Below, piece by piece: positions 1 to 8,133 of a DNA stretch of 35,294 nucleotides. The translations under genes and the position numbers were made by a program. The stretch's first letter is position 1. Each line of letters starts with the position of its first letter. The DNA is from Spirochaetota bacterium (GTDB taxonomy: Bacteria > Spirochaetota > Spirochaetia > Treponematales > Rectinemataceae): NCBI GenBank assembly GCA_022711355.1, contig JAKLFE010000046.1, positions 1 to 35,294 on the forward strand, read 5' to 3'. Below the pieces are notes generated by a model that had not been told where the DNA came from, did not search any database, and saw only the letters and a list, made by a program, of their open reading frames with translations.

Positions 1-527
1 CGCTCGCGCTGCTGGGCGGTGGGGTAGCCGAGGCAGAGCATCGCCGCGGGGAAGGCGTAGCGGGGCAGGCCCAGGAGCTCGCGGTGGAGCTCGTAGTTCT
101 CCATGACGTCGCCTATGTAGCAGGAGCCCAGGCCCAGGGCCTCGGCGGCGACGACGGCGGTCTGGGCGGCGGCGAAGGCGTCGCTGAAGGCGAGGAGGAG
201 GTCCGACTCGAGGGGCCGGGCCGCGGCCTCGCCTCCCAAGGCGCCGGAGAGCTCGAAGTAGTCCATCCACCTTTGGTAGTCGGCGAGGAAGACGAGGACC
301 CAGGGCGAGGCCGCGATGAAGCCCTGGCCGTCGCAGCTGACGGCGAGCTTGTCCTTGAGCCCCTGGTCCTCCACCTCGATGACGCTGTAGAGCATCATGT
401 TGCCGGCCGTCGGGGCGCGGAGGGCGGCGGCGAGGACCGCGTCGCGCGTCCCCCGCCCCACGGGCCGCTCCTCGAAGCTGCGGACCGAGCGGCGGGCCAT
501 GAGGAGCTCGATCGTCGGGTTGGCCAT
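1..527 (-). CDS. Nitroreductase family protein (3' end cut by window edge)
   Basis: The minus frame starting at ATG 527 is open to the window edge and gives about 175 residues beginning MANPTIELLMARRSVRSF. The ARRSVRSF motif followed by APTAGNM and, later, EALGLGSCYIGD is the FMN-binding pattern of the nitroreductase (NfsA/FRP-like) family. These are flavoproteins that use NAD(P)H to reduce nitro compounds, quinones or flavins in the cytoplasm. The start codon overlaps the stop of the upstream aminopeptidase by one base (TGATG), so translation is probably coupled and this is the last visible gene of the ptsI-der operon. The C-terminus lies outside the window. The substrate cannot be predicted from sequence. 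Confidence 0.85.
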   Translation of the reverse strand, partial: MANPTIELLMARRSVRSFEERPVGRGTRDAVLAAALRAPTAGNMMLYSVIEVEDQGLKDKLAVSCDGQGFIAASPWVLVFLADYQRWMDYFELSGALGGEAAARPLESDLLLAFSDAFAAAQTAVVAAEALGLGSCYIGDVMENYELHRELLGLPRYAFPAAMLCLGYPTAQQRE

Positions 528-1900
528 CAGCGGGCCTCCCCGGCCGGGCCTTCCCGCCCGCCGGGGCGGGGCCCCGCGCGGTACAGGGCGCCGAGGGCGC
601 GGACCATGGCCTCGTGGTCGCGGGCCCCGACGGTTTCGCGCATCGCGTGCATCGACAGGAGCGGCGCGCCGACGTCGACGGTCGGCACGCCGGTGAGCGA
701 GGAGCCCAGGGGCCCGATGGTCGTGCCGGGGGCGATGTCGGCGCGGCTCATGAACTTCTGGCAGGGGACGCCGGCCTCGGCGCACAGGAGGCGGAAGCGG
801 GCCTCGGACTCGCCGTCGGTGGCGTAGCGGAAGTTGGCGTTGGCCTTGAGGGCCGGGCCCCCGTTGAGCAGGGGGGCGTAGGCCTCGTCGTACTTGTCCG
901 CGTAGGAGGGGTGGAAGGCCTGGGCCACGTCCACCGAGACGCAGAAGGAGGAGGCCAGGGCCCGGTAGAAGTCCTGGGTGCCGCAGCCGGCGAGGGCGCA
1001 GATCCGCCCCAGGAGGTCGCGCAGGAAGGAGGAGTCCGCGCCCTGGGCCGTCCTCGAGCCCACCTCCTCGTTGTCGAGGAAGCAGGCGACCTGGCCGTGG
1101 CCCGCGGGGCCCGCGTCGAGGAAGGCCTCGAGGACGGCGTGGCAGCCGACGAGGTCGTCGAGGCGGGCCGAGTTCAGGAGCTCGGAGGCCGGGCCGAAGA
1201 GGGCGGCGCGCTGGACGTCGACGAAGTACAGGTCCGAGCCGAGGACGGAGGAGGCCTCGACGCCGAGCTCGCGCGCGACGAGGGAGAGGAGCCAGGAGGC
1301 CGCGGGGCCGGCGGCGCCGGGAGCGGGCCCGCCTGGCGCGCCCTCGCCGGCGGCGGGGAGGGCGGCCGCCAGGACGGGCAGGTGGTTCTGGGCGTTGTAC
1401 TCGAAGCCCTTGTTCACCTCCCGGTTGAGGTGGATGGCCAGGTCGGGCACGACGCCGACGGCCCGGGCGAGGTTGACCAGGCGGGTCTCCAGGCCGCCGG
1501 AGGAGCCCCGGAGGACGGCGCGGCCGGCGAGGCCGAGTGGCCGGTCGAGCCAGGAGGAGAGGATGGCCCCGCCGTAGACCTCGACGGGGACCCGCTCCAT
1601 GCCCTTGCCCGAGAGGGGCTTCTCGATCCGCGCCTTGAGGGCCGGGCTGTCGGTGTGGGCGCCGGCGAGGGCGAAGCCGCCTTCCTGGGGCGGGCGGAGC
1701 CCCGGCCGGAAGGCGACGAGGGCCGAGCCCCCTCGGACGACGTAGTAGGGAGCCCCGGGCTCGAGCTCCCAGGCCTCACGCTCGCGCAGGCGGCGCGCGC
1801 CGCGGGCCTCGAGGGCGGCGGCCATGGAATCGACGGCGTGGTAGGCGCTGGGCGAGGCGTCGAGGAAATCGACGAGGCGCTTGACGAGGGCTCCGTTCAT
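527..1900 (-). CDS. M18 family zinc aminopeptidase
   Basis: 457 residues, close to the usual 430-480 for M18 (ApeB/aspartyl aminopeptidase) enzymes, which remove N-terminal residues, often acidic ones, from cytosolic peptides as large oligomers. Visible family motifs are AHTDSP (H82, D84 as metal site), SARLDD (D249/D250, bridging metal), DNEEVGS (E278/E279, catalytic base and ligand) and a C-terminal SMHAMRE histidine ligand. The frame stays open upstream to about 2473, but homology starts at MNGALVKRLVDFL and ATG 1900 has a GGAGG site 8-12 bases upstream. It lies 23 bases after the MerR-like gene and overlaps the nitroreductase start. An Ala/Gly/Pro-rich stretch at about residues 182-202 looks like a lineage-specific loop. 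Confidence 0.93.
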   Translation of the reverse strand: MNGALVKRLVDFLDASPSAYHAVDSMAAALEARGARRLREREAWELEPGAPYYVVRGGSALVAFRPGLRPPQEGGFALAGAHTDSPALKARIEKPLSGKGMERVPVEVYGGAILSSWLDRPLGLAGRAVLRGSSGGLETRLVNLARAVGVVPDLAIHLNREVNKGFEYNAQNHLPVLAAALPAAGEGAPGGPAPGAAGPAASWLLSLVARELGVEASSVLGSDLYFVDVQRAALFGPASELLNSARLDDLVGCHAVLEAFLDAGPAGHGQVACFLDNEEVGSRTAQGADSSFLRDLLGRICALAGCGTQDFYRALASSFCVSVDVAQAFHPSYADKYDEAYAPLLNGGPALKANANFRYATDGESEARFRLLCAEAGVPCQKFMSRADIAPGTTIGPLGSSLTGVPTVDVGAPLLSMHAMRETVGARDHEAMVRALGALYRAGPRPGGREGPAGEAR

Positions 1901-1923
1901 GCGGCGATCCTCCGGTTCCGGTC

Positions 1924-2301
1924 TTAGCTTCCTCCGGCGGGGCCCCGAGGGGGCCGGGCCGGGCTCGAGATCCCGTCCTCGAGCCGCTTGCGCGACTCGA
2001 GCGAGGCGAAGTACAGGCAGATGAGCTCGCCGCGGAGCTCGGCGACGCGGGCGCGGCGCTCCGGGCCGGGCCCCGCGAGCTCGGCGAGGAGGGCCCGGCC
2101 CGCGGCCGCCAGCCCCAGGCCGCGGCGTACGGCGAGGTGTCGTAGGCGGAGGAGGATGCGCAGGTCGGCCTCGGAGTAGGAGCGGCGCCCGTAGGCGTCC
2201 CGGCGGGGCTCGACGAGGCTGACCTCCCGCTCCCAGTGCCTGAGGGTCGAGGCGGGCAGGCCGAGGAGGCGCTCCGCCTGGCTCGTGGTGAAGGAGGCCA
2301 C
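1924..2301 (-). CDS. MerR-family transcriptional regulator, small
   Basis: 125 residues. The first ~75 match the MerR winged helix-turn-helix: an N-terminal helix-turn-helix (TTSQAERLLGLPASTLRHWE), then a wing (RDAYGRRSYSEADL) and a helix pair before a coiled region. The C-terminal part is short, Arg-rich and lacks Cys pairs or a recognisable ligand domain, so the effector is unknown. The start is GTG 2301, which gives the ASFTTSQAE N-terminus; no ATG is in register nearby. It lies 8 bases behind der and 23 before the aminopeptidase. It may regulate its own operon, but that is inference. Moderate to high confidence in the family, none in the target. Confidence 0.82.
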   Translation of the reverse strand: MASFTTSQAERLLGLPASTLRHWEREVSLVEPRRDAYGRRSYSEADLRILLRLRHLAVRRGLGLAAAGRALLAELAGPGPERRARVAELRGELICLYFASLESRKRLEDGISSPARPPRGPAGGS

Positions 2302-2309
2302 GATGCCGG

Positions 2310-4079
2310 CTAACGCCCTCGCCGAGCGGGGCCGCCGGGGGCCCGCTTGGCGCCCCCGGCGCGCCGGGCCGCCTGGGGCTTGGCGGCGGCGCGCTTGGCC
2401 GCCGGCTTGCCCTTGGCCGGCTTGCCCTTCGCGGGCTTGCCCGCGGCCGGCCTGCCCTTGGCGGGCTTTCCATCAGGTGCGGCCTTGCCCCTCGCCGGGC
2501 CCCGGGGCTCGGCCGCGGCGCGGCGCCCGCCTCGGGGCTTGGCCGGCTCGGCCTCCTTGAACAGGGGCCTGCGCGGCTTGGCCTCGGCGGGGCGCCCGGA
2601 CTTGGCCAGGGCCGCCTCCTTGACCTTCTCGGCCCGCGATACCGGCCGGGACACGATGGGCGAGCGCGAGGCCTTGAGCTCGAGGATGACCGGGATCTTG
2701 TCCAGGCCGAGGTCCCCGCGGATCTTGTTGCGGAGGAAGGAGAGGTAGGAATCGGCCACCGCGTCGGGGCGGGTGACGAAGACGGTGAACTTCTGCGGGT
2801 TGACGCTCGTCTGCACCGCGTAGCGCACCTTGAAGCGGGTGCGCGTCCCGACGGGCGGCGGCGTCGACTCGACCCAGTCGGCGAAGGCCTTGTTGAGCCG
2901 GCTCGTCTCGATCCGCTTGTTGAGCTGGGCGTGGAGGTTGACGACGGTGTTCATGAGCTTGTCCAGGCCGGTCCCCTCCTTGGCGGAGAGCGGCAGGACC
3001 GGGGCCCAGGCCATCTGGCCGAAGAAGTAGCGGAGCTTGTCGCGGGCGGCCTCGAAGCTGTTCTTGAGGTCGGGCATCTCGTCCCACTTGTTGAGGGCGA
3101 AGACGACGGCCCTCCCCTTCTCGGAGGCGAAGGCCGTGATCTTCTTGTCCTGCTCGGTCAGGCCCTCGCGCGCGTCGATCATGAGCACGACCACGTCGCT
3201 CTCGTCCACGACGCGGATGGCCCGGTTGACCGAGTAGTACTCGACGGCCTCGGTGACCTTCTTCTTGCGGCGTATGCCCGCGGTGTCCAGGACGACCACC
3301 TGCCGGCCCTTCCACTCGAAGCGCCCCTCGACGACGTCGCGCGTCGTGCCGGCCACCTCGCTCACGATGGAGCGCTCCGAGCCCAGGAGGCGGTTCAGGA
3401 GGGTGGACTTGCCGGTGTTGGGCTTGCCCATGATGGCGAGGCGGATGGGCTCTCGGCCCTCCTCGACCTCGACGACCTTGGAGAAGTCGAGGCGGTCCAG
3501 CAGGGCCTGCTCGAGCTCGTCCACGTTGCGGCCGTGCTCCGCCGAGACGAAGATCGCGTGGCCGTAGCCCCGCTCGGCGTTGGCCCAGGCCAGCTGGTCG
3601 CGCTCGGGGCTGTCCGCCTTGTTGACGACGAGGAGGACCTTGGGCGACCACTTTCGCAGGAGCTCCGAGAAGGCCTGGTCCTCGGGGGAGCGCTGCGCCG
3701 CGTCCAGGAGGAAGACGATCAGGTCGGCCCGCTCGAGGTACTGGAGGCTCTTCTCGACGACCAGGCCGTCGAGGCCCTCGCGGTCGAGCTTGAAGCCGCC
3801 CGTATCCACGAGGAGGCAGCGCTTGCCCGACCGGCCGATGTCGCACACCGCGTCCACCGGGTCGCGGGTGACCCCCGGGGTCGGGTCGGTGATGGCGCGC
3901 CGCTTGTGCAGGAGGCGGTTGTAGAGGGTGGACTTGCCGACGTTGGGCCTGCCCGCGATCACCACGAGGGGCAGGTTGAGGTAGCGGAGGCCGCGGGGCT
4001 CCGCGGGGCGCGCGTCCTCGGGGAGGCGCTCGCCGGCGGCGGGCTCGGCGCCATCGGGGGGGGAGGGTTCTCGCTTCAT
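2310..4079 (-). CDS. der: Ribosome assembly GTPase Der (EngA) with long basic tail
   Basis: 589 residues against about 440-490 in most bacteria. It has two tandem GTPase domains: first P-loop GRPNVGKS at 43-50, DTGG at 92-95, NKAD at 153-156; second P-loop GKPNTGKS at 218-225, DTAG at 265-268, NKWD at 330-333. A KH-like domain follows, ending near residue 475. Der acts in maturation of the 50S ribosomal subunit. Two extensions are unusual: about 35 residues at the N-terminus and about 95 at the C-terminus (495-589) made almost only of K, R, A, P and G, with repeated GKPAK units like histone H1. ATG 4079 follows the ptsI stop by 8 bases with an AAGGAAG ribosome-binding site overlapping that stop. 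Confidence 0.97.
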   Translation of the reverse strand: MKREPSPPDGAEPAAGERLPEDARPAEPRGLRYLNLPLVVIAGRPNVGKSTLYNRLLHKRRAITDPTPGVTRDPVDAVCDIGRSGKRCLLVDTGGFKLDREGLDGLVVEKSLQYLERADLIVFLLDAAQRSPEDQAFSELLRKWSPKVLLVVNKADSPERDQLAWANAERGYGHAIFVSAEHGRNVDELEQALLDRLDFSKVVEVEEGREPIRLAIMGKPNTGKSTLLNRLLGSERSIVSEVAGTTRDVVEGRFEWKGRQVVVLDTAGIRRKKKVTEAVEYYSVNRAIRVVDESDVVVLMIDAREGLTEQDKKITAFASEKGRAVVFALNKWDEMPDLKNSFEAARDKLRYFFGQMAWAPVLPLSAKEGTGLDKLMNTVVNLHAQLNKRIETSRLNKAFADWVESTPPPVGTRTRFKVRYAVQTSVNPQKFTVFVTRPDAVADSYLSFLRNKIRGDLGLDKIPVILELKASRSPIVSRPVSRAEKVKEAALAKSGRPAEAKPRRPLFKEAEPAKPRGGRRAAAEPRGPARGKAAPDGKPAKGRPAAGKPAKGKPAKGKPAAKRAAAKPQAARRAGGAKRAPGGPARRGR

Positions 4080-4087
4080 GGCTTCCT

Positions 4088-5821
4088 TCAGCTCCGGGGG
4101 AGGCTCGAGAGATAGGCGGCGACCTCGGCCGACGAGGAGAGGCCCATGGCCGCCTTGGCGAAATCGGCAGCCCGCCCCGAGTCGGTCTGGCGGACTATGC
4201 GCTTGACCGCGGGGAGGGAGGCGCTGGACATCGAGAACTCCTCGAGCCCGAGGCCGATGAGGAGGGTGGCCACCGCGGGGTCCGAGGCCATCTCGCCGCA
4301 CATCGCGACGGGTATGCCGGCCTTGCGGCCGTTCTCGATGGTGAGGGCCACGAGGCGGAGCACCGCCGGGTTGTAGGGCTCGTTGAGGTAGGCCAGGCGG
4401 CGGTTGCCCCGGTCCACCGCGAGGGTGTACTGGGTGAGGTCGTTGGTCCCGATCGAGAAGAAGTCGGCCCGGCGCGCGAGGATGTCGCTCGCGATCGCGG
4501 CCGAGGGCACCTCGATCATGATGCCGACCGGGATGTAGTCCGGCACCTCCTGGCCCTTGGCGCGGCACTCGGCGCGCGCCTCCACGAGGAGGGCCCTCGC
4601 CTTCTCGAGCTCCCAGTCGGTGGCGATCATGGGGAACATGATCCGGGTCTCGCCGTGGACCGCGGCCCTGAGGATGGCCCGGAGCTGGGTCTTGAAGACC
4701 TCGGTGTGCGAGAGGCAGAAGCGGATGGCCCTCCAGCCGAGGAGGGGATTCTTCTCGATCCGGTCGTCGGAGGAGCCGGCGCTCGGCAGGACCTTGTCGC
4801 CGCCGACGTCGAGGGTGCGGATGGTGACCGGCTTGCCGGCCATCGTCTCGATGACCCTCCGGTAGGCCCGGTACTGCTCCTCCTCGCCGGGGGCCTCGCC
4901 GGGCCGGAGGAAGAGGAATTCGGAGCGGAAGAGGCCGACGCCGTCGGCCCCGTGGGCCACCGCGCCCTCGGCCTCCTCGGGCACCTCGATGTTGGCCTTG
5001 AGCAGGATCCGCCGGCCGTCGAGGGTCAGGGCGGGGAGGTCGCGGAGGGCGGAGAGGTCCCGGTCGCGCCGGGCGGCCGCGGCGCGCTCGGCGTCGGTCC
5101 GCGCGAGGGCCGCGGCGTCGGGCTCGGCCACGACCAGGCCCCGCTCCCCGTCGACGGCGACGCGCATGCCCTCGCGGATGGCGGCGAGGGCCCCGGCCAC
5201 CCCGAGGACGGCGGGGATCTCGAAGGCCCGGGCCATGATGGCCGCGTGGCTCGTGCGGCCGCCCGACTCCGTGACGATGGCCTTGACCCGGCCCCGGTCC
5301 ATCGAGAGCATGTCCGAGGGCAGGAGGTCCCGGGCCACGAGGACCACGTCCTGGGCGATGTCGCCGAGGCTGCGGCGCTCGCGGGAGAGGAGGTGGCCGA
5401 GGATGCGGCGCGAGACGTCCTGGATGTCGGCCGCCCGCTCGCGGAGCGCGGGATCCTCGGCCTTGAGGAGCTTGCCGACGAGCTCGCTCTCGATCTCGAC
5501 GACCACGCGCTCGATGTTGCGCAGGGAGGCGGCGAGGCTGCCCTCGATCCGCTCCATGAGGTCGGGGTCGTCGAGCATGAGGAGGTGGGACTCGAAGATG
5601 GCGGCCTGCTCGTCGCCGGCCTCGATCCTGGCCCGGTCGCGGAGCTCGGCCACCTCGTCCCGCGCCTTGGCCACCGCGGCGAGGAAGCGGGCCCACTCGG
5701 CGGGGATCTCCGAGGCCGCGAGGGAGTAGGCGGGCACGGCCTGGCCGCCCTCGTCCTCGAGGACGAAGGCCGGGGCCACTGCGGCGCCCGGGGAAGCGGC
5801 TATGCCGACGAGCTCTTTCAT
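4088..5821 (-). CDS. ptsI: PTS enzyme I (phosphoenolpyruvate-protein phosphotransferase)
   Basis: 577 residues, typical for enzyme I, the cytosolic protein that takes phosphate from PEP and passes it to HPr. The N-terminal phosphohistidine domain carries GGRTSHAAIMAR with active H192. The C-terminal PEP-binding barrel has DLTQYTLAVDRGN and the catalytic-loop CGEMASDP. No HPr or EII gene is in the window, so whether it serves sugar uptake or a regulatory PTS cannot be told. It leads the operon ptsI-der-merR-aminopeptidase-nitroreductase. The MKELVGIAASPG start matches the family N-terminus, yet no clear Shine-Dalgarno precedes ATG 5821 and a -10 box ends only 9 bases upstream, so the mRNA may be almost leaderless. 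Confidence 0.96.
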   Translation of the reverse strand: MKELVGIAASPGAAVAPAFVLEDEGGQAVPAYSLAASEIPAEWARFLAAVAKARDEVAELRDRARIEAGDEQAAIFESHLLMLDDPDLMERIEGSLAASLRNIERVVVEIESELVGKLLKAEDPALRERAADIQDVSRRILGHLLSRERRSLGDIAQDVVLVARDLLPSDMLSMDRGRVKAIVTESGGRTSHAAIMARAFEIPAVLGVAGALAAIREGMRVAVDGERGLVVAEPDAAALARTDAERAAAARRDRDLSALRDLPALTLDGRRILLKANIEVPEEAEGAVAHGADGVGLFRSEFLFLRPGEAPGEEEQYRAYRRVIETMAGKPVTIRTLDVGGDKVLPSAGSSDDRIEKNPLLGWRAIRFCLSHTEVFKTQLRAILRAAVHGETRIMFPMIATDWELEKARALLVEARAECRAKGQEVPDYIPVGIMIEVPSAAIASDILARRADFFSIGTNDLTQYTLAVDRGNRRLAYLNEPYNPAVLRLVALTIENGRKAGIPVAMCGEMASDPAVATLLIGLGLEEFSMSSASLPAVKRIVRQTDSGRAADFAKAAMGLSSSAEVAAYLSSLPRS

Positions 5822-5830
5822 GCGACTTCG

Positions 5831-5859
5831 AATCTACCAGAAAAAGGCGCGCCCGTCAA
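5831..5859 (-). promoter_or_regulatory. Sigma70-type promoter of ptsI operon
   Basis: On the minus strand, TTGACG (5854-5859) and TAGATT (5831-5836) are separated by 17 bases. Transcription should begin about 7 bases after the -10 box, near 5824, leaving only a few bases before ATG 5821. Confidence 0.65.
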
Positions 5860-5880
5860 AGCGCGGGGCGGAGGGAGCCG

Positions 5881-5903
5881 CTAGGGCGCCTCGGCCGCCC
5901 TAG
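5881..5903 (-). other. Hairpin at the 3' end of the LysM/M23 gene
   Basis: Perfect 8-bp inverted repeat CTAGGGCG / CGCCCTAG (5881-5888 and 5896-5903) with a 7-base loop. It contains the stop codon of the M23 gene and lies upstream of the ptsI promoter. There is no T-run on either side, so a rho-independent terminator is possible but not shown; it might instead stabilise the mRNA 3' end. Confidence 0.4.
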
Positions 5904-6838
5904 TGGAGGACGTTGGCCGGATTCACGGAGCGGCCGTTCTTGAAGACGGAGAAGTGGAGGTGGGGTCCCGTGCTGTAGCCGGTATTGCCCGAGTAGCCGA
6001 GCCTCGTCCCGGTCGAGACGCGCTGGCCGCGCTTGACCGAGATGGTCTGGAGGTGGCCGTAGATGCTCGACCAGCCCGCGTGGTGCGTGAGGAGGATGTA
6101 GTTGCCCAGGCCGGAGGCGTAGCCCGTGTCCGAGACGTAGCCGTCCATGGGGGCGAGGACGGGGGTCCAGGTGTCCACGCCGATGTCCAGGCCGTTGTGG
6201 AAGCGCCGGGCCCCGGTGAAGGGGTCCTTGTCCCAGCCGTACCAGGTCGTGATCCAGCCCCGGGCCGGCCAGCGGAAGAGGTCGCCCGAGATCTCGCGCA
6301 GCTTGAAGGAGGCCAGCCGCGCGTCGGGGAGGAAGAGGGTCCGGCCGGACTCGATCCGCTCGGACATGAGGCCGTTGGCCTCGATCACGCGGTCGGCGGA
6401 GATCTCCTGCTTGGCGGCGATGGCCCCGACCTCCTCGCCCTCCTTCGCGGCGTAGAGGATGCCGGAGATGCTCGGGACCTTGAGGAGGGTCCCCGGCCTG
6501 AGGGAGCGGGCGTTCTGGATATCGTTGAAGCTGACGATGGTGTCGAGGGTGAGGTCGTAGCGGTCGGCGATGTCGGAGAGGGTGTCCCCGCGCACGACGC
6601 GGTAGACGCTGTAGTAGAGCCCGCGGTCGGCGGCCTGGGACTCCGAGGGATCGGCGGAGAGGCCCGGCAGGTCCTCGAGCATGCCGCCCCTCGCCGGGAC
6701 CGAGGGCCGGGCTACCTGGGCCGCGGAGCCGACGAGGCAGGCGAGGGTCGCCAGCACGAAGGCCGTCGCCCCGAGGCAGCGTCCCGAGCCTGCCCGGACG
6801 AGGAGCCCGTCCCTTCCTGAGCGCTCTTTATCGATCAT
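5900..6838 (-). CDS. LysM and M23 peptidase domain envelope protein
   Basis: 312 residues. One hydrophobic segment at about 22-42 acts as signal or anchor. Two LysM-type peptidoglycan-binding repeats follow (about 78-122, canonical VVRGDTLSDIA; and about 127-171, weaker). A LytM/M23 zinc endopeptidase domain follows, with HxxxD at H214/D218 and GPHLHF at H293/H295; all ligands are present, so it is probably an active cell-wall peptidase rather than an EnvC-like activator. The frame extends to a TTG at 6877, but that codon lies inside the -10 box. ATG 6838 is preceded by GGAGGGGAG within a leader of about 30 bases and is the better start. It is transcribed alone, between the vWA gene and ptsI. 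Confidence 0.92.
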   Translation of the reverse strand: MIDKERSGRDGLLVRAGSGRCLGATAFVLATLACLVGSAAQVARPSVPARGGMLEDLPGLSADPSESQAADRGLYYSVYRVVRGDTLSDIADRYDLTLDTIVSFNDIQNARSLRPGTLLKVPSISGILYAAKEGEEVGAIAAKQEISADRVIEANGLMSERIESGRTLFLPDARLASFKLREISGDLFRWPARGWITTWYGWDKDPFTGARRFHNGLDIGVDTWTPVLAPMDGYVSDTGYASGLGNYILLTHHAGWSSIYGHLQTISVKRGQRVSTGTRLGYSGNTGYSTGPHLHFSVFKNGRSVNPANVLH

Positions 6839-6876
6839 TCCGCCAGTGCTCTCCCCTCCGCTCGGAATCAACGCCA

Positions 6877-6905
6877 ACTATACACCAGGCTTTCCAGGCA
6901 CGCAA
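6877..6905 (-). promoter_or_regulatory. Sigma70-type promoter of the LysM/M23 gene
   Basis: Minus strand TTGCGT (6900-6905), 17-base spacer, TATAGT (6877-6882; 5 of 6 consensus). Expected start near 6870 gives a leader of about 32 bases with a ribosome-binding site. A perfect 12-bp palindrome, AAGCCGCGGCTT (6904-6915), overlaps the edge of the -35 box and the vWA stop codon and could be an operator. Confidence 0.65.
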
Positions 6906-6913
6906 GCCGCGGC

Positions 6914-8101
6914 TTAATGCGGCAGGATGATGACGTCCAGCTCCACCTCGCGCCGCTTGGCCTCGGCCTCGACCATGGAGCGGTCCACCTTGCCGCGGGG
7001 GATCGGGTGGGGCGGGGCGTCGCCGATGAGGATGACGAGGCGCTCCTGGGCCCTCCAGTCGTACTCCGTCAGGGCCGCGTAGAGGGCCTCGTAGACCGCC
7101 TCGGGTATGTCGCGGCCCCCGCCGACGCGGATGGAGCCGAGCTGCGAGAAGAAGGAGGACACCTCGGGGCTGAAGTCGAAGCGGCGATAGAGGTAATCCT
7201 CGAAGTAGTCCTTGTAGGGCACGAAGCCGACGCGGTAGGAGGCCACGGCCGCCAGCTTATCCTTGACGAGGCCCGGGAGCATGGCCTTGACCGCGTCGAT
7301 GTCGTCCTGCATCGAGTCGGTCGTGTCCAGGCAGACGACGAGGTCGAGGGTCTTGCCGGCGGCCTTGTCCAGGAGCTGGGCGATCTGGGGCGCCACGTCC
7401 TTGGTCTCGTCGGCGTAGCGGATCTCGCCCTTGGTCGCCTCGGCGAGGGACTCGAAGGAGCGGACGGTCTCGGGCATGTAGAGGTCGGGGTCGGGCTTCT
7501 TGGGCGGCGGCGCCTTGGCCGGCTCGGCCTTGGCCGGCTCGGGCGGGGGAGCCTTGCGGGGGGCCGGGGCCTGGGTCACCCGCACGAGGAAGGGATTGTC
7601 CGCGTAGGCCCCGGAATAGTCGCCGTAGGCCTTGGCGAAGGCCCGCACGTTGACGAAGCTCCCGTCGGCGATGAAGGTGCTGCCGTTCCGCGTCCAGGGA
7701 TAGCCCCAGGCCACCACCCAGGGGATGAAGACGTGGAAGGCCCGGCCGAAGGCCGCGTCGGGCTCGGGCGTCGAGTCGATGAGGGACCAGATCCCGCTCG
7801 CCTCGGGGATGGGCTTCCCGTCGAGGAGGCGCTTCTCGGAGCCGTTCACCGCGTTCTTCTCGAGGGCCCGGTAGGCGTAGCTGTCGGCCTGGAGGGCGGG
7901 ATCCTTGGTGGACTCGGTGAGGAGGACCGAGCCCAGGCCCTCCTTGGCCCTGACGTAGAGGTGGTAGCCCCCGTCGGTCCGCTGCTCGATCCTGAGGTCC
8001 CCGGGGCCGAGGAGGAGGGCCTCGGGAGGGGCGGCGCGGGCGGCGAGGGCCGCGCCGAGGGCGAGGGCCGCCGCGAGGGCGGCGCGGATGGGGCGCTTCA
8101 C
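6914..8101 (-). CDS. Secreted von Willebrand factor A domain protein
   Basis: 395 residues starting at GTG 8101 (MKRPIRAALAAALALG, a clear signal peptide ending near ARAAP). The N-terminal ~170 residues have no recognised domain. A Pro/Ala/Lys linker (about 175-205) leads to a C-terminal vWA domain with the MIDAS-like DTTDSM (about 258-263), an SVL-like VGFVPYKD stretch and GGGRDIPEAV supplying the later Asp. DTTDS is a variant of the canonical DxSxS, but the metal-binding residues look kept. vWA domains mediate metal-dependent protein binding; a periplasmic adhesive or chaperone role is possible. It follows GH3 by 32 bases in the ParA-GH3-vWA unit. The partner is unknown. Confidence 0.83.
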   Translation of the reverse strand: MKRPIRAALAAALALGAALAARAAPPEALLLGPGDLRIEQRTDGGYHLYVRAKEGLGSVLLTESTKDPALQADSYAYRALEKNAVNGSEKRLLDGKPIPEASGIWSLIDSTPEPDAAFGRAFHVFIPWVVAWGYPWTRNGSTFIADGSFVNVRAFAKAYGDYSGAYADNPFLVRVTQAPAPRKAPPPEPAKAEPAKAPPPKKPDPDLYMPETVRSFESLAEATKGEIRYADETKDVAPQIAQLLDKAAGKTLDLVVCLDTTDSMQDDIDAVKAMLPGLVKDKLAAVASYRVGFVPYKDYFEDYLYRRFDFSPEVSSFFSQLGSIRVGGGRDIPEAVYEALYAALTEYDWRAQERLVILIGDAPPHPIPRGKVDRSMVEAEAKRREVELDVIILPH

Positions 8102-8133
8102 CCTTTGAAGATCGGCGCCCTCCGGCCCGGGGA

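Noticed and set aside
84..1927. Long plus-strand frames over the nitroreductase and aminopeptidase genes
   Set aside because: Low-complexity Gly/Ala/Arg/Glu translations typical of antisense shadows in high-GC DNA; the minus strand carries clear protein families.
2310..5696. Minus-strand 1128-codon frame suggesting a fusion of Der with an Arg-rich N-terminal half
   Set aside because: The first ~540 residues are an out-of-frame reading of ptsI; Der begins at ATG 4079 with its own ribosome-binding site.
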